Source: Arcobacter sp. F2176
GTDB taxonomy: Bacteria > Campylobacterota > Campylobacteria > Campylobacterales > Arcobacteraceae
Reading direction: 5' to 3'
NCBI RefSeq assembly: GCF_004116465.1
Contig: NZ_PDJV01000024.1
Location: 1 to 39,175, forward strand
Length of the DNA stretch: 39,175 nucleotides
In this document: piece by piece, positions 32,528 through 39,175 of the stretch
Position numbering within the stretch: position 1 is the stretch's first letter
How the letters are laid out: each line of letters starts with the position of its first letter
Notes under the pieces: model-generated
What the model saw: only the letters and a program-made list of their open reading frames with translations
Told to the model about the DNA's origin: nothing
The model's database searches: none
Program-made: the position numbers and the translations under genes

Positions 32528-33430
32528 TACCACTAATGCAAATACAATCAACAACGCAATCCCTGCACTTTTATTATACATTTTATTAGCAGTAATAAAT
32601 ACTAACATTACTGATAAAATCAAAGCTGCCACTATATCAAATAAGTTTGCACTTAAATTAACATTCAATGGATTTACTATTGCAGATAAACCTAATACCA
32701 TCGTAAAGTTAGCAACATTTGAACCTATAATATTTCCTATTGCTAAATCAGCTTGATTATTTAAAGCAGCTTTTATAGAAACTGTAAGTTCTGGTAAACT
32801 TGTACCAAAAGCAACTAAGAATAGACCAATTAACCATTCACTAATTCCAAAACTTCTTGCTATATTTGAGGCACTATCAATTGCAAAATCAGCTCCACCA
32901 ATTGTCAAAATAAAACCTATAACTAAAAACAGTCCTGATTTCCCCCATCCAAAAGGTTCTTTTTTTAATTCTTCATCTATTACATCTACTTGATTTGAAG
33001 AGATTAAAAAAAGTAAGAAGGCACACATTAATAATAAAAATAATATACCATCAAAAAAAGTTAGCTTTCCATCTATACTCATAAGTATAAAAACAAAAAT
33101 AGGAAATAGTGACCAAGCGGAATCTTTTGCAAAAAGGTCTCTATCTGGACGTATTTTCTTAGCTAATAAAAATACTGAACCTAAAACTAAAGAAATGTTA
33201 AAAATAGTACTTCCAATAACATTTGCAACGGCAATATCAGGACTTCCTTTTAATGATGCAGAAATTGAAGCTGCCATTTCAGGTAAACTAGTCCCAACTG
33301 CCACTAAAGTAGCTCCTATAATAAAAGGTGAAATTTTATAGTGAAGTGCTATCTTTTCACTTTGTTGTATTATAAAATCAGCCCCAAAAATTAACGCTGT
33401 CATTGAAACAATGAAAATTAAAATATCCAT
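32510..33430 (-). CDS. Sodium/calcium exchanger-family (CaCA) transporter
   Basis: The 306-residue membrane protein has two inverted repeats of about five helices. Each holds the ion-binding alpha motif: VAVGTSLPEMAASI at about 46-59 and VAFGTSLPELTVSI at about 201-214, followed by NVIGSTIFN and NIIGSNVAN. This is the prokaryotic YrbG/NCX_Mj type that exchanges calcium for sodium or protons. The ion preference is not determined by sequence. It starts where ybeY stops (1 bp apart). Confidence 0.92.
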   Translation of the reverse strand: MDILIFIVSMTALIFGADFIIQQSEKIALHYKISPFIIGATLVAVGTSLPEMAASISASLKGSPDIAVANVIGSTIFNISLVLGSVFLLAKKIRPDRDLFAKDSAWSLFPIFVFILMSIDGKLTFFDGILFLLLMCAFLLFLISSNQVDVIDEELKKEPFGWGKSGLFLVIGFILTIGGADFAIDSASNIARSFGISEWLIGLFLVAFGTSLPELTVSIKAALNNQADLAIGNIIGSNVANFTMVLGLSAIVNPLNVNLSANLFDIVAALILSVMLVFITANKMYNKSAGIALLIVFALVVQNSFF

Positions 33431-33850
33431 TTATGAATTCCTTACAATTAAACTTTTCGGAAGATTGTACTTTTTGATTAGCTCTTCTTCTTTTTTTCTA
33501 TGCTCTCCATTATCTACTTCATGGTCATAACCCAATAAATGAAGCATTCCATGGATAAAAAGAAGTGTTAATTCATCTAAAAAACTGTGCTTATACTCTT
33601 TTGCTTTATTTTCCACAAAATCAACAGAAATGACAATAGAACCTAAGGGCATATTTGGCATATCATATTCAAGTGGGAAGCTCAGTACATCTGTAGCTTT
33701 GTCTATATTTCTATGCTCTTTATTTAAAATTTGTATTTCATCATTATGCACAAGTATTAGCTCGATATCTTTTGGACTTAGTTCATTTTTTATTATTTCC
33801 AATGAGCTTATATCTATATCAATTTTTGTTTGATTATCAAAGTCAATCAT
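33431..33850 (-). CDS. ybeY: Endoribonuclease YbeY (rRNA maturation factor)
   Basis: The 139-residue protein has the zinc motif H100-x3-H104-x5-H110 in HGMLHLLGYDH and the conserved upstream RNIDKATDVLSFPLEY block. It is a single-strand endoribonuclease for 16S rRNA 3'-end maturation and ribosome quality control. The length is normal. It is the first gene of a two-gene unit with the CaCA exchanger, divergent from the thioesterase gene across a gap of about 117 bp. Confidence 0.96.
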   Translation of the reverse strand: MIDFDNQTKIDIDISSLEIIKNELSPKDIELILVHNDEIQILNKEHRNIDKATDVLSFPLEYDMPNMPLGSIVISVDFVENKAKEYKHSFLDELTLLFIHGMLHLLGYDHEVDNGEHRKKEEELIKKYNLPKSLIVRNS

Positions 33851-33967
33851 TTTTATCCGTTTATTTTTGGCGGATTATAGCTAAATTAGTCAAATTAGTA
33901 AATAAAGGACATTTTTTGTCTTTAAGTAAATAAAATATAAAATATAAAAAATCAAAGGAGTACAAAT

Positions 33968-34372
33968 ATGGAATTAAAAATTGGTACAAAAGATAGTATT
34001 AAATTTAAAGTTGAAGATAAAGATTTAGCAAAAAATCTACAAATCTCACCTGAAGATAATTTTCCAGAAGTATTTGCAACAGCGAGATTGGTAGCACTTA
34101 TGGAGTGTTCTGCTGCAAAAATTCTGATACCATTTTTAGAAGAGGGTCAATTATCAGTTGGAGTTGAAGTAAATATAAAACATCTAGCCCCAACTCTAAG
34201 TGGTGATACAGCAATTTCAACTGCAACTTTTGAAGGTATGGAAGGGAAACTTTATAAGTTCAGATTAGAAGTTGTTGATTCTGGTGGAGTAATAGGAACT
34301 GGAACTCATACAAGAGCAATAGTGACAAAAGATAGGCTTATGAGTGGGGCAAATAAAAGAGTAGGAAAGTAA
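33968..34372 (+). CDS. Hotdog-fold thioesterase, fluoroacetyl-CoA thioesterase (FlK)-like
   Basis: The 134-residue hotdog protein has T38, E46 and H72. Their spacing of 8 and 26 is identical to the T42, E50 and H76 triad I recall for FlK of Streptomyces cattleya. The blocks FATARLVALMECSAA and HLAPTLSGD match the family. FlK homologues outside fluoroacetate producers hydrolyse other short acyl-CoAs, so the substrate is unknown and fluoroacetate resistance should not be assumed. A ribosome site AAAGGAG (33954-33960) precedes the ATG. It is a single-gene unit, convergent with radA. Confidence 0.86.
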   Translation: MELKIGTKDSIKFKVEDKDLAKNLQISPEDNFPEVFATARLVALMECSAAKILIPFLEEGQLSVGVEVNIKHLAPTLSGDTAISTATFEGMEGKLYKFRLEVVDSGGVIGTGTHTRAIVTKDRLMSGANKRVGK

Positions 34373-34389
34373 AACTTAGGTAAAAAGAT

Positions 34390-34411
34390 TTGAGCTATTA
34401 AAATAGCTCAA
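34390..34411. terminator. Terminator between thioesterase and radA
   Basis: A 10-bp inverted repeat TTGAGCTATT/AATAGCTCAA (34390-34399 with 34402-34411) is followed on the plus strand by a T-rich run (34413-34419). It covers the radA stop and lies 17 bp beyond the thioesterase stop, so it serves both convergent genes. Confidence 0.75.
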
Positions 34412-35747
34412 TCATTTTTACCACTTCATCTACAGGAAAGATTTTTAGATTTGTTTTAATATTTGGTTTTAAAGCAACTATTGCTTTTGTAACACCTTGA
34501 GCACTTGCTTCTTTTAGTCTCATATCTATAGAATATACATCTTTTATCTCACCTGTTAAAGAAACTTCTCCTATAAATACTGACTCTTTTGAAATAGGTC
34601 TATCTCTAAATGAACTAATAATCGAAGCAATTACAGCCAAATCAGCTGAACTCTCTTTTATCTTAATACCACCACTTATATTTATAAATACATCATAGTG
34701 ATTTAGTGGAAGGTCAAGTTTCTTTTCAAGTAGGGCTAAAAGCATATTTAATCTATTTACATCAAATCCAGTGGCGCTTCTTTTTGGATTTGGGTAAGTA
34801 CTTTCACAAACTAAGGCTTGAACTTCAATAATAAGTGCTCGACTTCCTTCCATAACTACAGTTAAAGCAGAGCCACTTTGGGGTTTACTTTTATCAAAAA
34901 ACTTAGAGGCTATGTCTTTAGCACTTATAAGTCCTTCTGCTGTCATCTCAAATATACCTATCTCACTTGTACTTCCAAATCTATTTTTAAAGCCCCTTAG
35001 CATTCTAAGTTCTTTTGATGATTCTCCTTCAAAGTATAAAACAGTATCAACCATATGTTCCAAGACTCTAGGTCCTGCGATACTTCCATCTTTTGTGATA
35101 TGTCCAATAATAAACATAGCGATATCAGATTCTTTTGCTTTACGCATAAGTTCAAAGGTTATCTCTCTTACTTGTGAAACAGAACCCGGAGCAGAGGTTA
35201 GTGAGCTTGAATAGATAGTTTGAATAGAGTCAATTACTACTGCTTCATAATCTTGTCTTAATAGTTCTTCTTGTATCTCTTCTAGTTTGATTTCAGATAA
35301 TAAATAAAGGTTATCACTATTTGCATCAAGTCTATTTGCTCGAAGTTTTATTTGTCCCATACTCTCTTCACCTGAGACATAAAGAACTTTTTTACCTGAT
35401 TGGGAGATGTCACCTGCTACTTTTAAAAGTAGGGTTGACTTCCCAACTCCCGGACTTCCACCAATAAGTGTAAGGCTTCCAGGAACTATTCCTCCACCAA
35501 GGACAAGGTCAAACTCATGGTTATTTGATGAAAATCTGATGATGTCATCTTGTTCTATTTGGGTGATTGGTCTTGCTTTTGATGTTGTGTTTATTATTTT
35601 TGATGTTTGTTTTAATACTTCTTGTTGTTCGGTATTGAGTTCAACAAAACTATCCCAACCTCCACAAGATGGACATTTTCCCATCCATTTGGTAGATTGT
35701 TCGCCACAGTGTTGACACTCAAAAAGTGTTGTTTTTTTCTTAGCCAT
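34398..35747 (-). CDS. radA: DNA repair/recombination ATPase RadA (Sms)
   Basis: The 449-residue protein has an N-terminal zinc finger (C11, C14, C25, C28), a RecA-like ATPase with Walker [10 protein letters not shown] at 96-104, the RadA-specific KNRFG motif at 254-258 and a C-terminal Lon-protease-like domain (about 285-449). RadA is a hexameric helicase that promotes branch migration of single-stranded donor DNA in homologous recombination and natural transformation. Its ATG (35747) lies inside the 3' end of the integrase gene (8-bp overlap), with its ribosome site AAGGA also inside intI, so the two are probably translationally coupled. Confidence 0.96.
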   Translation of the reverse strand: MAKKKTTLFECQHCGEQSTKWMGKCPSCGGWDSFVELNTEQQEVLKQTSKIINTTSKARPITQIEQDDIIRFSSNNHEFDLVLGGGIVPGSLTLIGGSPGVGKSTLLLKVAGDISQSGKKVLYVSGEESMGQIKLRANRLDANSDNLYLLSEIKLEEIQEELLRQDYEAVVIDSIQTIYSSSLTSAPGSVSQVREITFELMRKAKESDIAMFIIGHITKDGSIAGPRVLEHMVDTVLYFEGESSKELRMLRGFKNRFGSTSEIGIFEMTAEGLISAKDIASKFFDKSKPQSGSALTVVMEGSRALIIEVQALVCESTYPNPKRSATGFDVNRLNMLLALLEKKLDLPLNHYDVFINISGGIKIKESSADLAVIASIISSFRDRPISKESVFIGEVSLTGEIKDVYSIDMRLKEASAQGVTKAIVALKPNIKTNLKIFPVDEVVKMIELF

Positions 35748-36717
35748 TTTGTTTCCTTATAATCACAAGGGATTTTATATTATTTTTGTTTAATTCTTTT
35801 ATAACATGTGTGTATATCATAGTTGTTTCTATGGATTTATGACCAAGTAATTCTTGAATAGAACGAATATCTGTACCATTTTGAAGTAAATGAGTTGCAT
35901 AAGAGTGTCTAAAAATATGAGCTGTAACCCTTTTGTCTATATTACACTTTTGGACTGCATTTTTAATATTTCTACTTAATGTTACATCCAAAATATGATG
36001 TCTTCTTTGCTCTTTACTTCTAGGGTCTGTTGAGATTTTATCCATAGGAAAAACATATTGCCATTTTGGTTCAAATTTAGCTTTGGGAAATTTTCGCTCT
36101 AGCGCATAAGGGATATATACACTTCCAAAACCATCTTGCAAATTTTTTTGGTGTAGTTCTTTTACTTTTTGTACTTGTATTTTAAGCTCCTCCTTTATTT
36201 TCAAAGGAAGTGGTAAGGTTCTATCTTTGAGAGACTTGCTGTCCCAAATATAAATTTTATCAAATCCAAAGTCGATGTCTTTTATCCTTATGTTTTGCAC
36301 TTCTTTCATTCTAAGACCACAACCGTACATAAGTTTAACTATAAGTTGATAAATACCATTCATATTTAAAATAATACTTTTTACTTCTTCAATCGTAAGC
36401 ACTACAGGGATATGTTTCCTCTCTTTTGCCCTTAAAGCTTGTATATTTTGATTTTTTAAGGATATATTTAATACTTGTTCATATAAAAATAATAGAGCAT
36501 TGAATGCTTGATTTTGTGTAGTTGGAGATACATTTAGTTGAGTAGCTAGATGAGTTAAAAATTGTTCGATTTCAGTTTTACCCATATCCTGAGGGTGTCT
36601 TTTATTATGGTAAAGTATATATCTCTTTGCCCATCCTATGTAACTTTGCTCTGTTTTTATACTATAGTGTTTAAATCTAATCTTATCTCTCATAATATCG
36701 AGTAATTTTTTGCCCAT
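35740..36717 (-). CDS. intI: Integron integrase (IntI-type tyrosine recombinase)
   Basis: The 325-residue tyrosine recombinase has an SAM-like N-terminal domain (about 5-95) and a catalytic domain with R136, K161, H267, R270, H293 and nucleophile Y302. Each is offset by exactly 10 from the IntI1 residues I recall (R146, K171, H277, R280, H303, Y312). The diagnostic IntI-only insertion is present at about 197-241, with [18 protein letters not shown] and DPRS...RRHH. A strong ribosome site AGGAGAG (36722-36728) fixes the start. It is read away from the cassette array, the normal integron polarity, and its stop overlaps the radA start by 8 bp. It catalyses recombination between folded single-stranded attC and attI. 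Confidence 0.95.
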   Translation of the reverse strand: MGKKLLDIMRDKIRFKHYSIKTEQSYIGWAKRYILYHNKRHPQDMGKTEIEQFLTHLATQLNVSPTTQNQAFNALLFLYEQVLNISLKNQNIQALRAKERKHIPVVLTIEEVKSIILNMNGIYQLIVKLMYGCGLRMKEVQNIRIKDIDFGFDKIYIWDSKSLKDRTLPLPLKIKEELKIQVQKVKELHQKNLQDGFGSVYIPYALERKFPKAKFEPKWQYVFPMDKISTDPRSKEQRRHHILDVTLSRNIKNAVQKCNIDKRVTAHIFRHSYATHLLQNGTDIRSIQELLGHKSIETTMIYTHVIKELNKNNIKSLVIIRKQNG

Positions 36718-37001
36718 GTTACTCTCCTGATATATTTAGCATTTTGTTAAACTATTACGATTTTTGCTTAATAGCCATACATTTTGATAAGATATTAAGG
36801 ATATACATCAATAATCTAACATGAAAAGTATATAAAAAGTTTAGAAATATTGTAAAAAATATTGCAATATGCAATGCTTTTATTTAAAAGAGCCTATTTT
36901 AGGTATTTTTTTATATTTAATAGGCTAACATAATAAATGTAAAACTATTAAGTAGTTTAGATATAAGTAATACATAATGTATTACTAATAATTAGTTATG
37001 T
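36718..37001. other. Integron attI/promoter region
   Basis: This 300-bp gap between intI and the first cassette gene contains no gene. The probable insertion point is GTTATGT at 36995-37001, 26 bp before the first cassette ATG. The other two junctions are 28 and 24 bp before their ATGs. Nearby are a 21-bp palindrome with 10-bp arms (36966-36986), hairpins AAACTA/TAGTTT (36942-36958), AGCCTATT/AATAGGCT (36891-36926) and ATTGCA/TGCAAT (36861-36875). One or more of these may be integrase-binding repeats or operators. TATAAG at 36962-36967 is a possible -10 for cassette transcription, but I see no convincing -35. Confidence 0.6.
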
Positions 37002-37020
37002 CTACAGAGGATTATATTAA

Positions 37021-38088
37021 ATGAACAATGATACAGTAGGATATTTCAACGGTAATTTTAGGATAGGTGAACACATTGTGAAATCATTTGATATCGTACC
37101 AAACTCATTTGAAGATATGATTCAAATGAATAAAACAAATAAAATTAAAGTTAATTTATCTGACATCCAAAGTGATACTATTCACAATGATGACAGTGTT
37201 GAACTAGAAATGACTAATTTTGTTAAAAATGAAGCATTTCTAATTGTATTTGGAGGTTGGATACCTACTACTTTTATTAAACCAAATTCCATACTACTTG
37301 CAGATAGAAATATTGTATCCGAGATTATACGAAGATATAATAATGGTATAAAAAAAGTCAATGAAGAACTTGATTCATTTGATAACATTTTTTTGAATCA
37401 TCTTGTGATGTTAGATATCTCAGCTTTTGTAATTGAGGGAAATGAACGTAAAATATCAACTAATAGTATGATTGATAATCAAATTGCAGATGCAAAAAAA
37501 GATCTTAAATCAGCATTACCTAATCTTGTAATTGCAGATTATCCTGATGGAAACCTCTATTATCATCGTTTAAAAAACTTAATAAAACCAAATATAGAAA
37601 AACGCATGACCTTTTTACAAAATATTGCACCTAAACTAAATAAGCAATTTAGTGAAAAATCAAGAGAACAAGCTGTCGATATAGTTTTCAAAACCGCGAA
37701 AGAAATGGAATTAAAAAGAGATGATTTTGTAATAATGTTGGCACTTCTGAGAATTTTGATGAAAGGTAAAAAAACAGCAGCACAATTAGTGCTAAAAGAC
37801 TCTCAAACTTTCACTAAAGAAAATGCCTATAATACAGCCTTTGATTTAACCACAATCGAAATGTTATTTGGTTTGGATGAGTATCATAGAAAAAATACTA
37901 ACTATAATATAGCGTTAATTACTCAAGATAAAGGGTTGTCTTTATTTGCATCCCTATTTAATAATACAAAAATTACTGGTAGAGCTGATGGTAAAGTACA
38001 AGTAAAAGCTACAATTCCATATTCAGTATTTAGTGATGATGAAGATTTATTGAAAAATTATGTAAAGTGGTTAAATTGGGAAGTTTAA
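37021..38088 (+). CDS. Cassette 1 gene: unknown protein with PIN-like nuclease pattern
   Basis: I do not recognise this 355-residue protein. It has no signal peptide or membrane segment. Acidic residues lie at the ends of predicted strands: ILLADRN (about 90), MLDISAF (about 130), FDLTTIEML and ALITQDKGLSLF (about 300). The order D...D...D/E...D with a final L-I-T-x-D resembles PIN-like ribonucleases, but spacing is not standard and this is inference. A Lys/Glu-rich helical middle (about 155-260) separates the halves. It has the ribosome site AGAGGA (37006-37011) and its own attC. Cassette genes of this kind are often toxins or defence proteins. Confidence 0.75.
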   Translation: MNNDTVGYFNGNFRIGEHIVKSFDIVPNSFEDMIQMNKTNKIKVNLSDIQSDTIHNDDSVELEMTNFVKNEAFLIVFGGWIPTTFIKPNSILLADRNIVSEIIRRYNNGIKKVNEELDSFDNIFLNHLVMLDISAFVIEGNERKISTNSMIDNQIADAKKDLKSALPNLVIADYPDGNLYYHRLKNLIKPNIEKRMTFLQNIAPKLNKQFSEKSREQAVDIVFKTAKEMELKRDDFVIMLALLRILMKGKKTAAQLVLKDSQTFTKENAYNTAFDLTTIEMLFGLDEYHRKNTNYNIALITQDKGLSLFASLFNNTKITGRADGKVQVKATIPYSVFSDDEDLLKNYVKWLNWEV

Positions 38089-38089
38089 G

Positions 38090-38158
38090 ACATAACAAAT
38101 CAGGGGAGCTAATAAATTACCCTGCGGGAAATTTATTAGCTCACTTCAAACGTTAATT
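38090..38158 (+). other. attC recombination site of cassette 1
   Basis: This is a 69-bp imperfect palindrome. R'' is ACATAAC (38090-38096) and R' is GTTAATT (38152-38158), with cleavage expected after the G at 38152. A perfect 13-bp inner stem (38106-38118 with 38130-38142) carries an 11-nt loop in which CCC and GGG can also pair. R'' and R' complement at 5 of 7 positions. The site matches the second attC in size, arms and loop. Confidence 0.88.
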
Positions 38159-38179
38159 TTCAAAAAGGAACATATAGAA

Positions 38180-39013
38180 ATGCCAAATAAAAAATTAATA
38201 GAAGAACATAAAACATATATAAATAAATGGAAAAATAATGCTGAAGCATTTAATGCTCAAAAATGTTACAGTTGGATGGCAAAAAAAATATTAACAAGTC
38301 AAAAAAATTTAATATTAGATATTGGATGTGGTGACGGAACAGGACTAGTAGCACTTCTTTCTGAAAATAGTAATAATCAATTAAAAATAATTGCAATTGA
38401 TGAAAACTTAGACTGCTTAAAAGAAGCAGAAAGAAAATTATCATCTAAAGGTTACAGTACAGAACTTATAAAACGATGTGATATTATATATGATAATAAA
38501 TATCATGGTTATAATTTCAAAAGTATTGATAAAATACCTGAACAACAAATTACTCTAATACATTCAGATTTAGTATCTGACCCATATATTGAGCCTTATT
38601 TAAAGACTGTTGGAAAATTTGATGCAATTACAATTTGGTTAATAGGAACTCATACAGAAAGAAGACATTGTATGAATATTTTTCCTTTAAATATTACTTC
38701 TGACGCTCAATATAGATTATTAGTACAAAATAAAGCTTATGAATTAGCTGATGAAATATTAATATCAGGTGGTATTTTACAAACAGTTGATAGAGGACAA
38801 GTTCCAAATACAGAGTTATTGAAAGATGAGGTCATTAATGCACATAAAGACCAAGCTTCGGTAACAACATTGGAAGTATTTGATTTAGACTTCATGATAT
38901 ATAATGAGCCTATTAATAAATCTAGTGTTCAAATGAAAACTTCTGTAGGTAGTGTTTCTTGTGAAAATAGTCTATCAGAACTAGCCATGACATCAATCTT
39001 AGCTAGAAAATAA
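38180..39013 (+). CDS. Cassette 2 gene: class I SAM-dependent methyltransferase
   Basis: The 277-residue protein has motif I LDIGCGDGTG (about 47-56) and motif II IIAIDEN (about 74-80), followed by a beta-strand region with HSDLVSD and FDAITIWLIGTH (about 137-160). The D/N-P-P-Y/F motif of amino-methyltransferases is absent, so the acceptor (small molecule, protein or RNA) is not indicated. A long C-terminal part (about 190-277) is not recognised. The ribosome site AAGGA (38165-38169) is 10 nt from the ATG. Carried as a cassette, it was probably acquired horizontally. Confidence 0.82.
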   Translation: MPNKKLIEEHKTYINKWKNNAEAFNAQKCYSWMAKKILTSQKNLILDIGCGDGTGLVALLSENSNNQLKIIAIDENLDCLKEAERKLSSKGYSTELIKRCDIIYDNKYHGYNFKSIDKIPEQQITLIHSDLVSDPYIEPYLKTVGKFDAITIWLIGTHTERRHCMNIFPLNITSDAQYRLLVQNKAYELADEILISGGILQTVDRGQVPNTELLKDEVINAHKDQASVTTLEVFDLDFMIYNEPINKSSVQMKTSVGSVSCENSLSELAMTSILARK

Positions 39014-39080
39014 ATTAACAAAACATAGTAGCCAATAAATTACCTAGCGGAAATTTATTGGCTCATTTCAATCGTTATAT
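39013..39080 (+). other. attC recombination site of cassette 2
   Basis: This is a 68-bp site. R'' is AATTAAC (39013-39019, sharing the last base of the gene's stop codon) and R' is GTTATAT (39074-39080). A 12-bp perfect inner stem (39030-39041 with 39052-39063) holds a 10-nt loop. Relative to the first attC, the T-A pair at the fourth stem position is a C-G pair (GCTAAT/ATTAGC becomes GCCAAT/ATTGGC), so pairing is preserved. Confidence 0.88.
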
Positions 39081-39097
39081 TACAAGGAGCCATTTAA

Positions 39098-39175
39098 ATG
39101 AAAATAAAAATACTAATAAAATACCTAGTTGTTTTTATAATTTCTCTTAACTTTACAGGTTGTATACTTGATACA
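39098..39175 (+). CDS. Cassette 3 gene: lipoprotein, truncated by the window edge
   Basis: A reading frame opens at ATG 39098 with a strong ribosome site AGGAG (39085-39089) and continues through the last base of the window. The 26 visible residues are a lipoprotein signal: a basic start, a hydrophobic core and a lipobox ending in TGC (cysteine at about residue 22). The start is 24 bp after the attC junction, as in the other cassettes. Function cannot be judged from what is visible. Confidence 0.7.
   Translation, partial: MKIKILIKYLVVFIISLNFTGCILDT

Larger units (their letters stand above)
36996..39175 (+). mobile_element. Integron gene-cassette array (two complete cassettes, third truncated by window)
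   Basis: Cassette 1 runs from about 36996 to 38152 (1157 bp) and cassette 2 from about 38153 to 39074 (922 bp). Cassette 3 starts at about 39075 and leaves the window. Each has one plus-strand gene, its own ribosome site and a start 24-28 bp after the junction. The two complete cassettes each end in an attC site. Similar attC sites within one array are typical of chromosomal integrons. The array may extend far to the right. Confidence 0.88.

Noticed and set aside
34912-35715. Two plus-strand frames of about 100 codons inside radA.
   Set aside because: They are antisense to conserved RadA domains, including the Walker A region.
35740-36717. Recombinase as a phage or XerH-type integrase.
   Set aside because: The IntI-specific insertion with ALERKFP, WQYVFP and RRHH is absent from Xer and phage integrases, and attC sites lie next to it.
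36746-36752. GTTAAAC matches the GTTRRRY consensus exactly and could be the attI junction.
   Set aside because: It is 275 bp before the first cassette gene, whereas GTTATGT at 36995 gives the same 24-28 bp junction-to-start spacing seen in the other two cassettes. It may be a secondary site.
38250-38444. A minus-strand frame inside cassette 2.
   Set aside because: It is antisense to the SAM-binding motif of the methyltransferase, and cassette genes normally share orientation.

Overview
The window is a stretch of AT-rich bacterial chromosome, most likely from the Arcobacter group of the Campylobacterota. Three things support this: an oorDABC 2-oxoglutarate:acceptor oxidoreductase operon, a block msbA-pyrD-M16 protease-dapA-enoyl reductase whose neighbourhood I recall from Campylobacter (around Cj0803-Cj0807), and a three-domain desulforubrerythrin of the type known from Campylobacter. 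Genes are tightly packed with many 1-14 nt overlaps, and TTG or GTG starts are frequent. I saw no rRNA, tRNA or CRISPR array.

Layout. (1) 1-2945: an apparent envelope-sensing module, made of a lipoprotein, a small secreted protein, an OmpR-type response regulator and a HAMP-less histidine kinase in one operon, facing a second small secreted protein that is a paralogue of the first. The paralogue's promoter and a promoter at the extreme left edge share the same architecture: two 7-bp direct repeats 11 bp apart, 10 bp upstream of a TATACT -10 box. (2) 2945-5613: outer-membrane phospholipase A and a large protein I do not recognise. (3) 5720-8367: rpe, trpF, a DnaQ-like exonuclease and a small HD-type alarmone hydrolase-like protein in one operon, followed by a 124-bp nested palindromic element. 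(4) 8591-11536: three AT-rich genes for unknown membrane proteins, two of them diverged paralogues, with a possible 28-residue ORF between them. (5) 11636-14590: oorDABC and its promoter. (6) 14643-19093: tRNA methyltransferase-like protein, YkgJ-family protein, TPR protein, trpC, ZIP-like transporter and a hypothetical protein. (7) 19101-30603: a long minus-strand run: PLP homeostasis protein, rseP, pgsA, FabL-type enoyl-ACP reductase, dapA, group II truncated haemoglobin, M16 protease, pyrD, msbA-like exporter, murJ and a secreted nuclease. (8) 30684-32508: an oxidative-stress cluster (desulforubrerythrin, Dps, PerR) with two Fur-family operator-like palindromes between dps and perR. (9) 32510-35747: CaCA exchanger, ybeY, FlK-type thioesterase and radA.

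(10) 35740-39175: a chromosomal integron. A tyrosine recombinase carries the IntI-specific insertion, and its catalytic residues sit at a constant 10-residue offset from those I recall for IntI1. It is followed by an attI-like region, two complete cassettes ending in attC sites that share a compensated stem pair, and the start of a third cassette encoding a lipoprotein. The intI 3' end overlaps the radA start by 8 bp, so the two are co-directional. The cassettes encode a PIN-like unknown protein, a class I methyltransferase and a lipoprotein. The array runs off the right edge.

The two regions most worth follow-up are the integron at radA and the two-component system with its paired small secreted proteins.
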